Shown in pieces: positions 34,921 to 43,215 of a stretch of 64,000 bases of DNA. The notes beneath the pieces are model-generated. The model was not told the origin of the DNA and ran no database searches. It saw nothing but the letters and a program-made list of their open reading frames with translations. The stretch spans positions 62,001-126,000 of the forward strand of contig JAJNPS010000001.1 of the NCBI GenBank assembly GCA_021155205.1, written 5' to 3'. This stretch comes from Rhodobacterales bacterium. Its GTDB lineage: Bacteria > Pseudomonadota > Alphaproteobacteria > Rhodobacterales > Rhodobacteraceae. Position 1 is the stretch's first letter. Every line of letters begins with the position of its first letter. The position numbers and the translations under genes are program-made.

Positions 34921-36216
34921 ATGCCGTTCGAGACCTGTGCCGCCGCCCCTCGCCGGATCGCCGTCATCGGCGGCGGAATTTCGGGCATGGCAGCAGCGCA
35001 TTTCCTGGCCGAGGGCAACGCGGTCGTGCTGTATGAGACGGCAGGTCGGCTTGGCGGGCACGCGCGGACGGTTCTGGCGGGAAAGCATGGCAACCAGCCG
35101 GTCGATACCGGCTTCATTGTGTTCAACAACGCCAACTATCCCCACCTGACCCGGCTGTTCGCGCAACTCGACGTTCCAGTCGCCAACAGCAGCATGTCGT
35201 TCGGGGCCTCGATAGACGGCGGCCGCGTCGAGTACGGACTTGCCTCTCTCGACACCCTTTTTGCCCAGCGCCGGAATCTGTTAAGTCCGCGCTTTCTTGG
35301 CATGATTGCCGACATCGTGCGGTTCAACAAACACGCCGAGGCCGCCGCCGAGGCCCCGGGCCTGACCATTGCCGAACTGCTGGACCGTCTTGGCACCGGC
35401 GACTGGTTCCGCGACCACTACATCACGCCCTTTTCGGGCGCGATCTGGTCCACGCCGACCAGGGGCATCCTCGACTTTCCCGCGCAGGCGCTGGTGCAGT
35501 TTTTCCGCAACCATGCGCTGCTTGGCTATGCGGGCCAGCACCAGTGGTATACCGTCAGGGGTGGGTCGGTGGAATATGTCCGCCGCCTGCAGGCAAGTCT
35601 TGTGTCCCATGGCGTCGATCTGCGACTGACGACGCCGGTCGCCGGTGTCCGGCGCATCGCAGGCGGTGTCATGGTGCGGGCGCATGGCGGCGACTGGGAC
35701 ATGTTCGACGAGGTCGTCTTTGCCACCCATTCCGACGACACGTTGCGGCTTTTGTCCGATGCAACGGGCGCAGAGCGGATGGCGTTGGGCGCAATCGGCT
35801 ACCAACCCAACGATGCCGTTCTGCACTGCGATGCCAGCCTGATGCCCAAATCCCGCAAGGTCTGGTCCAGCTGGTCCTATGTCGAGGCCAAGGGCGGCCC
35901 GGGTGAACGGATAGACCTGACCTACTGGATGAACTCGCTGCAACCGATCCCGATGGATGATCCCTTGTTCGTCACGCTGAACACCAGCCGTCCGATCCGG
36001 GACGAGATGATCCACGACACCGTCATCTTTCGCCATCCGGTCTATGATCTGGGTGCCTTGGCCGCCCAAAAGACCATCCGGGCGATCAACGGCACCAACC
36101 GCACCTGGTTCTGCGGCGCCTGGTTGCGCAATGGTTTCCACGAGGACGGCATCGCCTCGGCAGTCGAGGTTGCCACCGGCATCAAGGCCCGCGCGGGGGC
36201 ACCATTGGCGGCATGA
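34921..36216 (+). CDS. FAD-dependent flavin amine oxidase family protein (RpoE regulon)
   Basis: This 431-residue protein has the dinucleotide-binding loop IAVIGGGISGMAAAHFLAEG near residues 13-32, then YETAGRLGGHARTV and DTGFIVFNNANYP. A C-terminal FAD segment reads WFCGAWLRNGFHEDGIASA. Close relatives head the RpoE-controlled operon of R. sphaeroides (RSP_1091 to 1087), linked to singlet-oxygen stress and modified membrane fatty acids. The true substrate is not read from the sequence. The ATG at 34921 is chosen over an upstream in-frame TTG at 34903, because GGAG lies 10 nt before it. It is first of five coupled genes. Confidence 0.92.
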   Translation: MPFETCAAAPRRIAVIGGGISGMAAAHFLAEGNAVVLYETAGRLGGHARTVLAGKHGNQPVDTGFIVFNNANYPHLTRLFAQLDVPVANSSMSFGASIDGGRVEYGLASLDTLFAQRRNLLSPRFLGMIADIVRFNKHAEAAAEAPGLTIAELLDRLGTGDWFRDHYITPFSGAIWSTPTRGILDFPAQALVQFFRNHALLGYAGQHQWYTVRGGSVEYVRRLQASLVSHGVDLRLTTPVAGVRRIAGGVMVRAHGGDWDMFDEVVFATHSDDTLRLLSDATGAERMALGAIGYQPNDAVLHCDASLMPKSRKVWSSWSYVEAKGGPGERIDLTYWMNSLQPIPMDDPLFVTLNTSRPIRDEMIHDTVIFRHPVYDLGALAAQKTIRAINGTNRTWFCGAWLRNGFHEDGIASAVEVATGIKARAGAPLAA

Positions 36217-36965
36217 CCGGGGTTCTGCACCTGCGCGGCGAGACGTTTCATGGCCGCAAGGGTGCGGTACGGAACAGCTTTCGCTATTCGCTCGACTATG
36301 TGCTGCTGGATCCCGAATCCACGGATGGACCCGCGCTTTTCTCGCGCAACCGGCGCAACCTGACATCGCTGCATGACATCGACCATGGCGGCGCTCCGAA
36401 GGCAGGCCGCGGCGTCGCCTGGGTGCGCAAGGTTCTGACGCAGCACCAGCTGCCGGGTAAGGATCAAATCCGCCTGCTCGCCCAGCCCCGCGTCTTGGGG
36501 CATGTCTTCAACCCGGTCAGTTTCTGGCTGTGCAGCGATGCCAAGGACCAGTTGCGCGTCGTCATCGCCGAGGTGTCGAACACGTTTGGCGACCGGCATT
36601 CCTATCTGTGCCACCGCGACGACCTGGGCCCGCTGACACGCCAGGACACGCTGACCGCGCGCAAGATCTTTCACGTCTCGCCGTTTCAGCCGGTCGAGGG
36701 TGGCTACGCGTTCCGGTTTGACATCCGCCCCGACCGGATCGGCATCTGGATCGACTACACCACCGCGACGGGCGGGCTTTATACCAACCTGACCGGCCCG
36801 CTGGTGCCGCTGACAAATGGCGGCATCCTGCGCGCCTGCCTGCGTCGCCCGTTCGGATCGCGCCGTGTGCTGGCGCTGATCCACTGGCAGGCGATCCGGC
36901 TTGCGATCAAGGGCGCCGTCTTTCGCCGCCGCCCGGCCCCGCCCACCGATGACGTGTCGCGATGA
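36213..36965 (+). CDS. DUF1365 family protein
   Basis: This 250-residue protein has GETFHGRKGAVRNSFRYSLDYVLLD at its start, LLAQPRVLGHVFNPVSFWLC, VIAEVSNTFGDRHSYL and KIFHVSPFQPVEGGYAF, all typical of DUF1365. Function is unknown. It constantly travels with this oxidase family, and an acyl-chain modification role is suspected. It overlaps both neighbours by 4 nt (ATGA), so it is made in step with them. Confidence 0.93.
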   Translation: MTGVLHLRGETFHGRKGAVRNSFRYSLDYVLLDPESTDGPALFSRNRRNLTSLHDIDHGGAPKAGRGVAWVRKVLTQHQLPGKDQIRLLAQPRVLGHVFNPVSFWLCSDAKDQLRVVIAEVSNTFGDRHSYLCHRDDLGPLTRQDTLTARKIFHVSPFQPVEGGYAFRFDIRPDRIGIWIDYTTATGGLYTNLTGPLVPLTNGGILRACLRRPFGSRRVLALIHWQAIRLAIKGAVFRRRPAPPTDDVSR

Positions 36966-38236
36966 CCGGCGCGCTTCCCGTGGCGTCCACCGCGCGCGGC
37001 CTCTGGCCATGGTCGCTGTTCGCCGCACTGATCGCGATGGCGGGCCTGCCGATCTACATCCATGCGCCAAAATTCTTTGCCGACAGCTACGGCGTCAGCC
37101 TGACCGCCCTTGGCCTGACGCTGGGGGCACTGCGCTTTGTCGATGTGGTGCAGGACCCGCTGCTCGGCTGGTTTGCCGAAACCCTTGGTCCCGGCCGCCG
37201 CTACTGGGTCGCCGCATCCGCCCTGCTGATGTCAGCAGCGATGTACGGCCTTTTTGCCGTCCCACCCCCCATTTCGCCGATCTGGTGGTTCGCGCTGACC
37301 CTCACCGCCCTGTTCACCGCGTTCTCGTTCCTGACCATCGTCTTTTATGCCGAAGGCGTGGCGCGCGCCGAACCCCTGGGCGATGGCGGTCATGTGCGGC
37401 TGGCGGGCTGGCGCGAGGGCGGGTCGCTGTTGGGTGTCTCGGTCGCCGCCGTCGCCCCGACCGTTCTGGCCATGCTGACCCCGGCGCCCTTTACCGCATT
37501 TGCCACCGGCTTTGCCGTCCTCGCCCTTGTGGCCGTCGTCGCGATGCACGGCGAATGGCAATCCCGAGCGCCAAAGGCCCGCACCGGTTCCGCCTTGTCG
37601 GCATTCGCCCGGTTCCGCCCCGCCCTTGCCGACCCCCTGACGCGCAAGCTCCTGATCCTGGCCTTTATCAACTCCGCCCCGGTCGCGGTCACGTCGACCC
37701 TTTTTCTTCTGTTCGTCGAAAGCCGCCTTGGCCAACCGGATGCCGCTGGTCCCCTCCTCCTTCTTTTCTTCCTCGCCGCCGCCGCTTCAACCTTGGTCTG
37801 GAGCCGCCTTGCCCGGCGCATCGGCCCCAGACGGACGCTGATGACTGGCATGGCCCTGTCGATCGTGGCCTTCCTCTGGGCCGCGACGCTCGGCACCGGC
37901 GACACCGTCGCGTTTGCCATTATCTGCGTCGCCTCGGGTGCCGCACTTGGCGCCGACATGACCCTGTTGCCCGCGATGTTCGCGCGCCGCTTGGGCGATC
38001 TGGACCAAGGGGGTGAGGCCGCAGCCTTTGCCCTTTGGTCCTTCGTGTCGAAACTGACGCTGGCCGTTGCCGCCGTGACGTTGCTGCCGCTTCTTGACCA
38101 GTTCGGCTTTGTCACAGGCCTGACCAATACCGCGACCGCACTGCTCGTCCTGTCGATCCTTTATGCGCTTGTGCCCTGTGCCCTGAAACTTGCCGCCATC
38201 GCCTTTCTGGCCACCTTGCCGGACACAAAGGATTGA
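36962..38236 (+). CDS. MFS/GPH-type transporter in the RpoE operon
   Basis: This 424-residue protein has about 12 hydrophobic segments. Early motifs LPIYIHAPKFFADSYG and DVVQDPLLGWFAE, and LRFVDVVQDP in the first loop, place it in the glycoside-pentoside-hexuronide cation symporter branch of MFS. The substrate is unknown; a sugar is not implied by this operon, and export or flipping of a lipid-related compound is possible. It overlaps DUF1365 by 4 nt, and the DUF3833 gene follows after 4 nt. Confidence 0.88.
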   Translation: MTGALPVASTARGLWPWSLFAALIAMAGLPIYIHAPKFFADSYGVSLTALGLTLGALRFVDVVQDPLLGWFAETLGPGRRYWVAASALLMSAAMYGLFAVPPPISPIWWFALTLTALFTAFSFLTIVFYAEGVARAEPLGDGGHVRLAGWREGGSLLGVSVAAVAPTVLAMLTPAPFTAFATGFAVLALVAVVAMHGEWQSRAPKARTGSALSAFARFRPALADPLTRKLLILAFINSAPVAVTSTLFLLFVESRLGQPDAAGPLLLLFFLAAAASTLVWSRLARRIGPRRTLMTGMALSIVAFLWAATLGTGDTVAFAIICVASGAALGADMTLLPAMFARRLGDLDQGGEAAAFALWSFVSKLTLAVAAVTLLPLLDQFGFVTGLTNTATALLVLSILYALVPCALKLAAIAFLATLPDTKD

Positions 38237-38240
38237 CCAG

Positions 38241-38801
38241 ATGAATACCATCCTCGCCATCCTTCTTGGGGCTGCCATTGTTCTGGCGCTGGTGATCGCG
38301 CGCGTCCGCTATGCCGCCTTTCGCGCGCAAGTCCCCGCCGACATGGCAGAGATGGGTCCCACATTCGACCTCAAGTCCCACCTGAACGGCCCGATCCTGT
38401 GCGAGGGCATGATCTATGGCCCGACCGGCCGCGTGGTCTCGCGCTTTGTCGCGGACATGGAGGGGCGCTGGGACGGCGACACCGGCACGCTGGCCGAGGT
38501 GTTCCACTATGACAGCGGCACTACGCAGAACCGCCAGTGGACCCTTGCCCTGCAGCCCGGTGGCGCGATCATGGCCACGGCACCGGATGTCGTGGGCACC
38601 GGCACGGGTATGGCCATGGGTGCTGGCGTCCAGTTGCGCTATCGCATCCGCCTGACGCCCGAGGCGGGGGGACATGTGCTGGACGTCGTCGACTGGATGG
38701 TCCTGATGGGAAACGGAACCATCATGAACCGCAGCCAGTTCACCAAATTCGGGATCCTGGTGGCAGAGCTTGTCGCCACGATGCGCAAGGTACCCGCATG
38801 A
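38241..38801 (+). CDS. DUF3833 family protein
   Basis: This 186-residue protein has a single N-terminal hydrophobic helix (ILAILLGAAIVLALVIA) and a beta-rich domain with DLKSHLNGPILCEGMIYGP, GRVVSRFVADMEG and VDWMVLMGNGTIMNRS. It is likely anchored in the inner membrane facing the periplasm. Function is unknown, and it belongs to the conserved RpoE operon. The ATG at 38241 begins the membrane helix; a longer frame from 38190 lies mostly in the transporter gene. Its stop overlaps the next gene. Confidence 0.9.
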   Translation: MNTILAILLGAAIVLALVIARVRYAAFRAQVPADMAEMGPTFDLKSHLNGPILCEGMIYGPTGRVVSRFVADMEGRWDGDTGTLAEVFHYDSGTTQNRQWTLALQPGGAIMATAPDVVGTGTGMAMGAGVQLRYRIRLTPEAGGHVLDVVDWMVLMGNGTIMNRSQFTKFGILVAELVATMRKVPA

Positions 38802-39550
38802 GACAGTTCAACGGCAAGAAATACTGGCTGGTCGGCGCATCCGAAGGGCTGGGCCTCGCACTGGCGCAGAAACTGAGCCGCGCGGGTGCCGAGGTGATCC
38901 TGTCCGCCCGTTCCGCCGACCGTCTGGCCGAGGCTGTGACGACATTGCCGGGCAGGGCGACGACAGTGCCGGTGGACGTCGCCGATGTCGCGTCCGTCCG
39001 CGCGGCCGCTGCAACCGTTGGACCCATCGACGGCGTCGTGTTCCTTGCCGGGGTCTATTGGCCGACCCGCGCCGCCGCCTGGGATGCCGACAAGGTGGAG
39101 GCGATGTGCGACATCAACTTTACCGGCTGCGCCCGCGTGATCGGGGCCGTGATGCCCGGCATGGTGGCGCGCGGCACCGGCCATGTGGTGATCACCGGAT
39201 CCCTGTCGGGCTTTCGCGGTCTGCCGGGGGCCATCGGCTATTCCGCGTCAAAGGCCGGAACAATGGCGCTGGCCGAGTCCATGTATGCTGACCTGCGCGG
39301 CACAGATATCACCGTGCAGGTCGCCAATCCCGGCTTCATCCGCACCCGCCTGACCGACAAGAACGACTTTTCCATGCCCTTCCTGATGGAGCCGGACCAG
39401 GCCGCGCAATACATGTTCGACCACATGCTGACGGATCGGTTCAAGGTCAGCTTTCCGATGGTGTTCTCGTGGCTTTTCCGGGTGTCGCAGTTCCTGCCGG
39501 ACTGGATGTATTACCGGATGTTCGCACCTAAACCGTCAGCAAAGCCATGA
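38798..39550 (+). CDS. Short-chain dehydrogenase/reductase (RpoE operon)
   Basis: This 250-residue classical SDR has cofactor loop GASEGLG near residues 13-19, the FLAGVYWPT strand, catalytic Ser in VITGSLSGF and the Tyr/Lys pair in YSASKAG. It is the last of five coupled genes (ATGA with DUF3833). The substrate is unknown; a lipid carbonyl is plausible given the operon. Its last 23 bp overlap, tail to tail, the rsmB gene on the opposite strand. Confidence 0.93.
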   Translation: MRQFNGKKYWLVGASEGLGLALAQKLSRAGAEVILSARSADRLAEAVTTLPGRATTVPVDVADVASVRAAAATVGPIDGVVFLAGVYWPTRAAAWDADKVEAMCDINFTGCARVIGAVMPGMVARGTGHVVITGSLSGFRGLPGAIGYSASKAGTMALAESMYADLRGTDITVQVANPGFIRTRLTDKNDFSMPFLMEPDQAAQYMFDHMLTDRFKVSFPMVFSWLFRVSQFLPDWMYYRMFAPKPSAKP

Positions 39551-40784
39551 AGAACCCGTCCATCCCGCCAAGGTCGGCCCAATAGTCTGGTCGCAAGCGA
39601 AGGCCGCCATCCGCCGTGATCCAGGCCGGATCGACCCAAGGCATCCCGGGACGCTGGGCTTTCAGCCCGGGATGTCGCGCCAAAGCCGCAGCCAGCTGTG
39701 CCTCCGCCTCGTCCGGCAACAGGGAACAAACGCAATAGACCATCCGCCCGCCGGGTCGCAGCATCCCCAACGCCCGGTCGATCAGCTGGGCCTGCAAGGC
39801 GGTCAGGCCAGCAAGGTCGGACCCGTCCTTGACGAACGGCAGGTCCGGATGCCGCCGGATCGTCCCGCTCGCCGAACAAGGCGCATCAAGCAAGATCGCG
39901 TCGAACGACCCCTCCGGCCGCCACACGAGCGCATCAGCAATCACAACTTCCGCCGCCATCCCCGTCCGCGAAAGGTTCTCGCGCAACCGCGCCGCACGAG
40001 GGGCCGAGATATCCAGCGCCGTCACGACGGCCCCCGCATCCGCCAGCTGCAGCGTCTTGCCACCCGGTGCGGCACAGATGTCCAGCACCCGCTCCCCCGC
40101 TTTTGGGGCCAACAACTGCACCGCCATCGCCGCTGCCGCGTCCTGTACCCACCAGTGGCCCGACGCATATCCCGGCAGGCGCGAGACCTGCGAGAAATCC
40201 TTTAACCGGCGCGATCCGTTCGGCAGATCGACCCCGTCCGGCTTTTCCACCGCCCCCGCCTTGAAGGTAATGTCAATCGTTGGGGCCACGGCCTGCACCG
40301 TCTCGATCCCCGCCACCGCCTCGCGTCCATACGCATGGACCACTGGTTGCCGCAGCCAACGCGGCAGTTTCGGCACCGGCATCGCCTGCAGGATCGGACC
40401 CGGCGGCACTTTGCGCAGAACCGCGTTCACCAGCCCGGCGAAATGCGCTGCCCGCCGGTCACTGCGCGCGCATTCGACCGCGACATGCACCACGCCATGC
40501 GGGGCGGCCCCGCCATCCAGCTCCACGACCGCCAGCCGCAATACGTTCAGGATGAACAGCGGCGGGGCCTTGCGCATCAGGGGTTGCAGCACCGCATCCG
40601 CCCGCTCCAACTGGCGCAGGACGGTCAGGCACAGCCGCCGCGCCCGCGCCGCGTCGTCCGCACTCATGCCGACCAACGGCCCGGTCGGGTCCGCGACCAG
40701 CTGGTTCAGCATCGCACCTTCCTGCAGCACCGTCGTCAGCAGCCGCACCGCCCCCAGCCGCGCCGTCAACCCCTCAACCGCCAC
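39528..40784 (-). CDS. rsmB: 16S rRNA (cytosine-967 C5)-methyltransferase
   Basis: This 418-residue protein has an N-terminal NusB-like RNA-binding domain (residues 1-130). The methyltransferase core has the SAM loop LDICAAPGGKTLQLA, DAPCSASGTIRRHPD, and the second Cys in VYCVCSLLPDE. It methylates C967 of 16S rRNA. It starts at GTG 40784, with AAGGA 7 nt upstream. In related genomes it is often next to heparinase and purH; here those lie 15 kb away. Confidence 0.95.
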   Translation of the reverse strand: MAVEGLTARLGAVRLLTTVLQEGAMLNQLVADPTGPLVGMSADDAARARRLCLTVLRQLERADAVLQPLMRKAPPLFILNVLRLAVVELDGGAAPHGVVHVAVECARSDRRAAHFAGLVNAVLRKVPPGPILQAMPVPKLPRWLRQPVVHAYGREAVAGIETVQAVAPTIDITFKAGAVEKPDGVDLPNGSRRLKDFSQVSRLPGYASGHWWVQDAAAAMAVQLLAPKAGERVLDICAAPGGKTLQLADAGAVVTALDISAPRAARLRENLSRTGMAAEVVIADALVWRPEGSFDAILLDAPCSASGTIRRHPDLPFVKDGSDLAGLTALQAQLIDRALGMLRPGGRMVYCVCSLLPDEAEAQLAAALARHPGLKAQRPGMPWVDPAWITADGGLRLRPDYWADLGGMDGFFMALLTV

Positions 40785-40865
40785 CCGGTATTCCTTCGCG
40801 TCCTTGTGCGTCCCTTGGGCCGAGCTATATCAACGCGATGATCTGCACAATCACGCCAAGGTCCG

Positions 40866-41042
40866 ATGTCCGACACAACGCCCGAACTGCCCCCCGCCGC
40901 ACGACGCGCCCTGGCCGAGGCCGAGTCGCGTCGCAAGGCTGCCTCATACGCACCCTTGGCCCCCGAACTGGGCGGACGCGACGGGCCGGAACCCGTGCGC
41001 TATGGCGACTGGGAAAAGAAGGGGCTGGCGATCGACTTCTGA
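40866..41042 (+). CDS. DUF1674 family protein (SdhAF4-like)
   Basis: This short gene encodes 58 residues. The N-terminus is Pro/Ala/Arg-rich and the C-terminus PEPVRYGDWEKKGLAIDF is the family hallmark. Eukaryotic relatives (SDHAF4) help assemble flavinated succinate dehydrogenase, so a similar role is plausible. It is divergent from rsmB with an 81-bp gap and stands alone on its strand. Confidence 0.9.
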   Translation: MSDTTPELPPAARRALAEAESRRKAASYAPLAPELGGRDGPEPVRYGDWEKKGLAIDF

Positions 41043-41059
41043 CACGGGTGTCAGTGCAG

Positions 41060-41176
41060 CTAGAACCGCGCCGACCGCCCGGTCCCGCGATCCACCGTAA
41101 AGCGCAGTTCGTCCGTGCCGCGCGCTTTGACCAGTTGTAAGTGGGGCGCAATTTCCTTGCTAGATTCCCAGCACAT
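41060..41176 (-). CDS. Small ORF overlapping the dapB 3' end
   Basis: An ATG at 41176 inside the last codons of dapB opens a 38-residue frame ending ELRFTVDRGTGRSARF, with a stop at 41060. The C-terminal half has the alternating pattern of a beta-hairpin and is not an obvious shadow of another gene, because it lies in the gap between dapB and the DUF1674 gene. It may be a small coupled gene or a relic of a longer one. No family is recognised. Confidence 0.25.
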   Translation of the reverse strand: MCWESSKEIAPHLQLVKARGTDELRFTVDRGTGRSARF

Positions 41177-41969
41177 CCATCATGTCATACTGCCCCGGCT
41201 TTTGATCCTGGCCCCAGATCGCCGCCCGAAGGGCACCGCGCGCAAAGATCGCGCGGTCAGTGGCAACATGGCGCAGGATGATCCGCTCGCCCATCGCGGC
41301 AAAGATCACATCGTGTTCACCCACGATGTCGCCGCCCCGGACTGACGAAAACCCGATGCTGCCGCGAACCCTTGCACCCGTGATTCCGTCCCGCGCCACG
41401 GCCTTTGCCGCGCCCGGATCGACGCCGCGCCCCGCCGCCGCCGCCGCGCCCAGCATCAGCGCCGTCCCCGAAGGCGCATCCACCTTCATCCTGTGATGCG
41501 CCTCGACGATCTCGATGTCCCAGTCAGCATCCAGCGCGCGCGCCACCTTTTCCGTCAGCCGGGTCAGAAGGTTGACACCCAGGCTCATGTTGCCCGCCCG
41601 CACGATCACCGCGTGATGCGCGGCCAAGGCGAGCTTGGCCAGATGCTCCCCTTCCAGCCCTGTCGTGCCGATCACATGCACCACCCGCGCCTGTGCGGCC
41701 AGCGCCGCAAACTCCACCGTTGCCGCGGGGGCAGTGAAATCGACCACCGCCTGCGCCTGCGCAAACGCCTCCAGCGGGTCATCACCGACGATGACCCCGA
41801 CCGGCGCGCCGCCCATCGCCACGCCGACATCCTGTCCGATCCAGCCGTGGCCCGGACGCTCAAGACAGGCATGCAGGCGCAACCGCTCCGACGCCAGCGC
41901 CGCACGCACCAGCATCTGTCCCATCCGCCCCGAGGCGCCGGTCACAACGGTTGCAATCGCCTGGCCCAT
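41160..41969 (-). CDS. dapB: 4-hydroxy-tetrahydrodipicolinate reductase
   Basis: This 269-residue protein is near the E. coli length. The NAD(P) loop GASGRMGQ is at residues 11-18, followed by VDFTAPAAT, IGTTGLEGEH and the substrate motif EAHHRMKVDAPSGTA. It acts in diaminopimelate and lysine synthesis. I chose the ATG at 41969, which has GGGAG 7 nt upstream. A second in-frame ATG two codons earlier abuts that site, and the open frame to 42536 merely runs back across rbfA. Confidence 0.96.
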   Translation of the reverse strand: MGQAIATVVTGASGRMGQMLVRAALASERLRLHACLERPGHGWIGQDVGVAMGGAPVGVIVGDDPLEAFAQAQAVVDFTAPAATVEFAALAAQARVVHVIGTTGLEGEHLAKLALAAHHAVIVRAGNMSLGVNLLTRLTEKVARALDADWDIEIVEAHHRMKVDAPSGTALMLGAAAAAGRGVDPGAAKAVARDGITGARVRGSIGFSSVRGGDIVGEHDVIFAAMGERIILRHVATDRAIFARGALRAAIWGQDQKPGQYDMMDVLGI

Positions 41970-42065
41970 CCGCATCTCCCATCCGCCCCCCCGCTTTAGC
42001 GGCCTTTGACCTGCCCGAAAAGCCCGCCGTTGCGGTCGCCTGCAAAAGCGCCTAAATCCCCCGGC

Positions 42066-42482
42066 ATGGCACAAAAGCGCAACCATGGCGGCTCTGGCCC
42101 CACGCAGCGGCAGTTGCGCGTCGGCGAACTGATCCGCCGCACGCTGGCCGATGTGCTGAACCGTGCCGAAATCCACGACCCCGAACTGAACGCGATGTCG
42201 ATCACGGTCGGAGAGGTCTCGTGTTCCCCCGACCTGAAAATCGCGACCGTGCATGTGATGCCGCTGATGGGGTCCGTCCCGGTCGAGGATGCCATCGCCG
42301 CCCTTGCGCGCAACAAGCACGAACTGCGCCGCCGGGTTTCGTCCGAACTGACGCTGAAATACGCCCCCGACCTGCGGTTTCGCCCGGACGCCGTCTTTGA
42401 CCGGCTGGAGGAAAGTCGCCGGCTGTTCGCCGATCCCGTCGTGCAGCGCGACATCAGCGCCCCTGACGATCCAAGGGACTGA
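42066..42482 (+). CDS. rbfA: Ribosome-binding factor A
   Basis: This 138-residue protein has QRQLRVGELIRRTLADVL, the SITVGEVSCSPDLKIATVHV strands, RRRVSSELTLKYAPDLRFRPD and FDRLEESRRL. It helps 30S maturation and 16S 5'-end processing, and is important in the cold. I chose the ATG at 42066 as the start of the conserved region. It is divergent from dapB with a 96-bp gap that should hold both promoters. Confidence 0.95.
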   Translation: MAQKRNHGGSGPTQRQLRVGELIRRTLADVLNRAEIHDPELNAMSITVGEVSCSPDLKIATVHVMPLMGSVPVEDAIAALARNKHELRRRVSSELTLKYAPDLRFRPDAVFDRLEESRRLFADPVVQRDISAPDDPRD

Positions 42483-42486
42483 CAGC

Positions 42487-43212
42487 ATGCGCTGGCTGAT
42501 CGCCCTTGTCGTCCTGACCCTTGCCCCGTCAGCCAATGCCGCGGCATGCGCCGACCAGATGTTCGACGGGGCAAGCTACACCGTCTGCGAGGTTGCCGCG
42601 TCCGAGGATCTGCGCCTGTTCCACAGCGGACCCGACGGGCTTCTCGGCAGTTTTTCGGCCATCAATGGCCTTCTGGACAGCAGCGGCAAGACGCTTGGGT
42701 TCGCGATGAATGCGGGCATGTATCGTCCTGATCGCGCGCCGGTAGGGCTGTACATCGAGAACGGGCGCGAGGTTTCGCACATTGTCACCCGCGATGGGCC
42801 CGGCAATTTCGGCCTGCTGCCAAATGGCGTCTTTTGCATTGCCGACGGTTTTTCCGTCATCGAGTCGCGCAAGTTCGCCGCAGCGCCGCCTGCCTGCCGC
42901 TATGCCACGCAGTCCGGCCCGATGCTGGTGATCGACGGGGAACTGCACCCGGATTTCGATCCCGCCTCGGACTCGGTCAACATCCGCAACGGCGTGGGCG
43001 TTTCGCCAGACGGCACGCGCGCGGTCTTTGCGATCTCGAACCAGCCCGTGACCTTTTTCGACTTTGCCCGGTTCTTCCGCGACGGGCTGGGGCTGCCGAA
43101 CGCGCTGTTTCTTGACGGCTCGGTGTCGCGGCTTTATGCGCCCGGTCTTGGGCGCAAGGATGTCGGTCTGCCGCTCGGGCCGATCGTCGGCACCGTCGTC
43201 CCCAAGGGCTGA
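42487..43212 (+). CDS. Phosphodiester glycosidase family protein (NAGPA/DUF2233), exported
   Basis: This 241-residue protein has a signal peptide (RWLIALVVLTLAPSANA). The domain has FAMNAGMYRPDRAPVGLYIENG, NFGLLPNGVFCI, ATQSGPMLVIDG, and NALFLDGSVSRLYAP near the end, typical of this family. Members may cut glycosyl phosphodiesters; the bacterial substrate is unknown. It sits between rbfA and truB with gaps of 4 and 3 nt, so it is co-transcribed with translation genes. Confidence 0.88.
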   Translation: MRWLIALVVLTLAPSANAAACADQMFDGASYTVCEVAASEDLRLFHSGPDGLLGSFSAINGLLDSSGKTLGFAMNAGMYRPDRAPVGLYIENGREVSHIVTRDGPGNFGLLPNGVFCIADGFSVIESRKFAAAPPACRYATQSGPMLVIDGELHPDFDPASDSVNIRNGVGVSPDGTRAVFAISNQPVTFFDFARFFRDGLGLPNALFLDGSVSRLYAPGLGRKDVGLPLGPIVGTVVPKG

Positions 43213-43215
43213 TCC

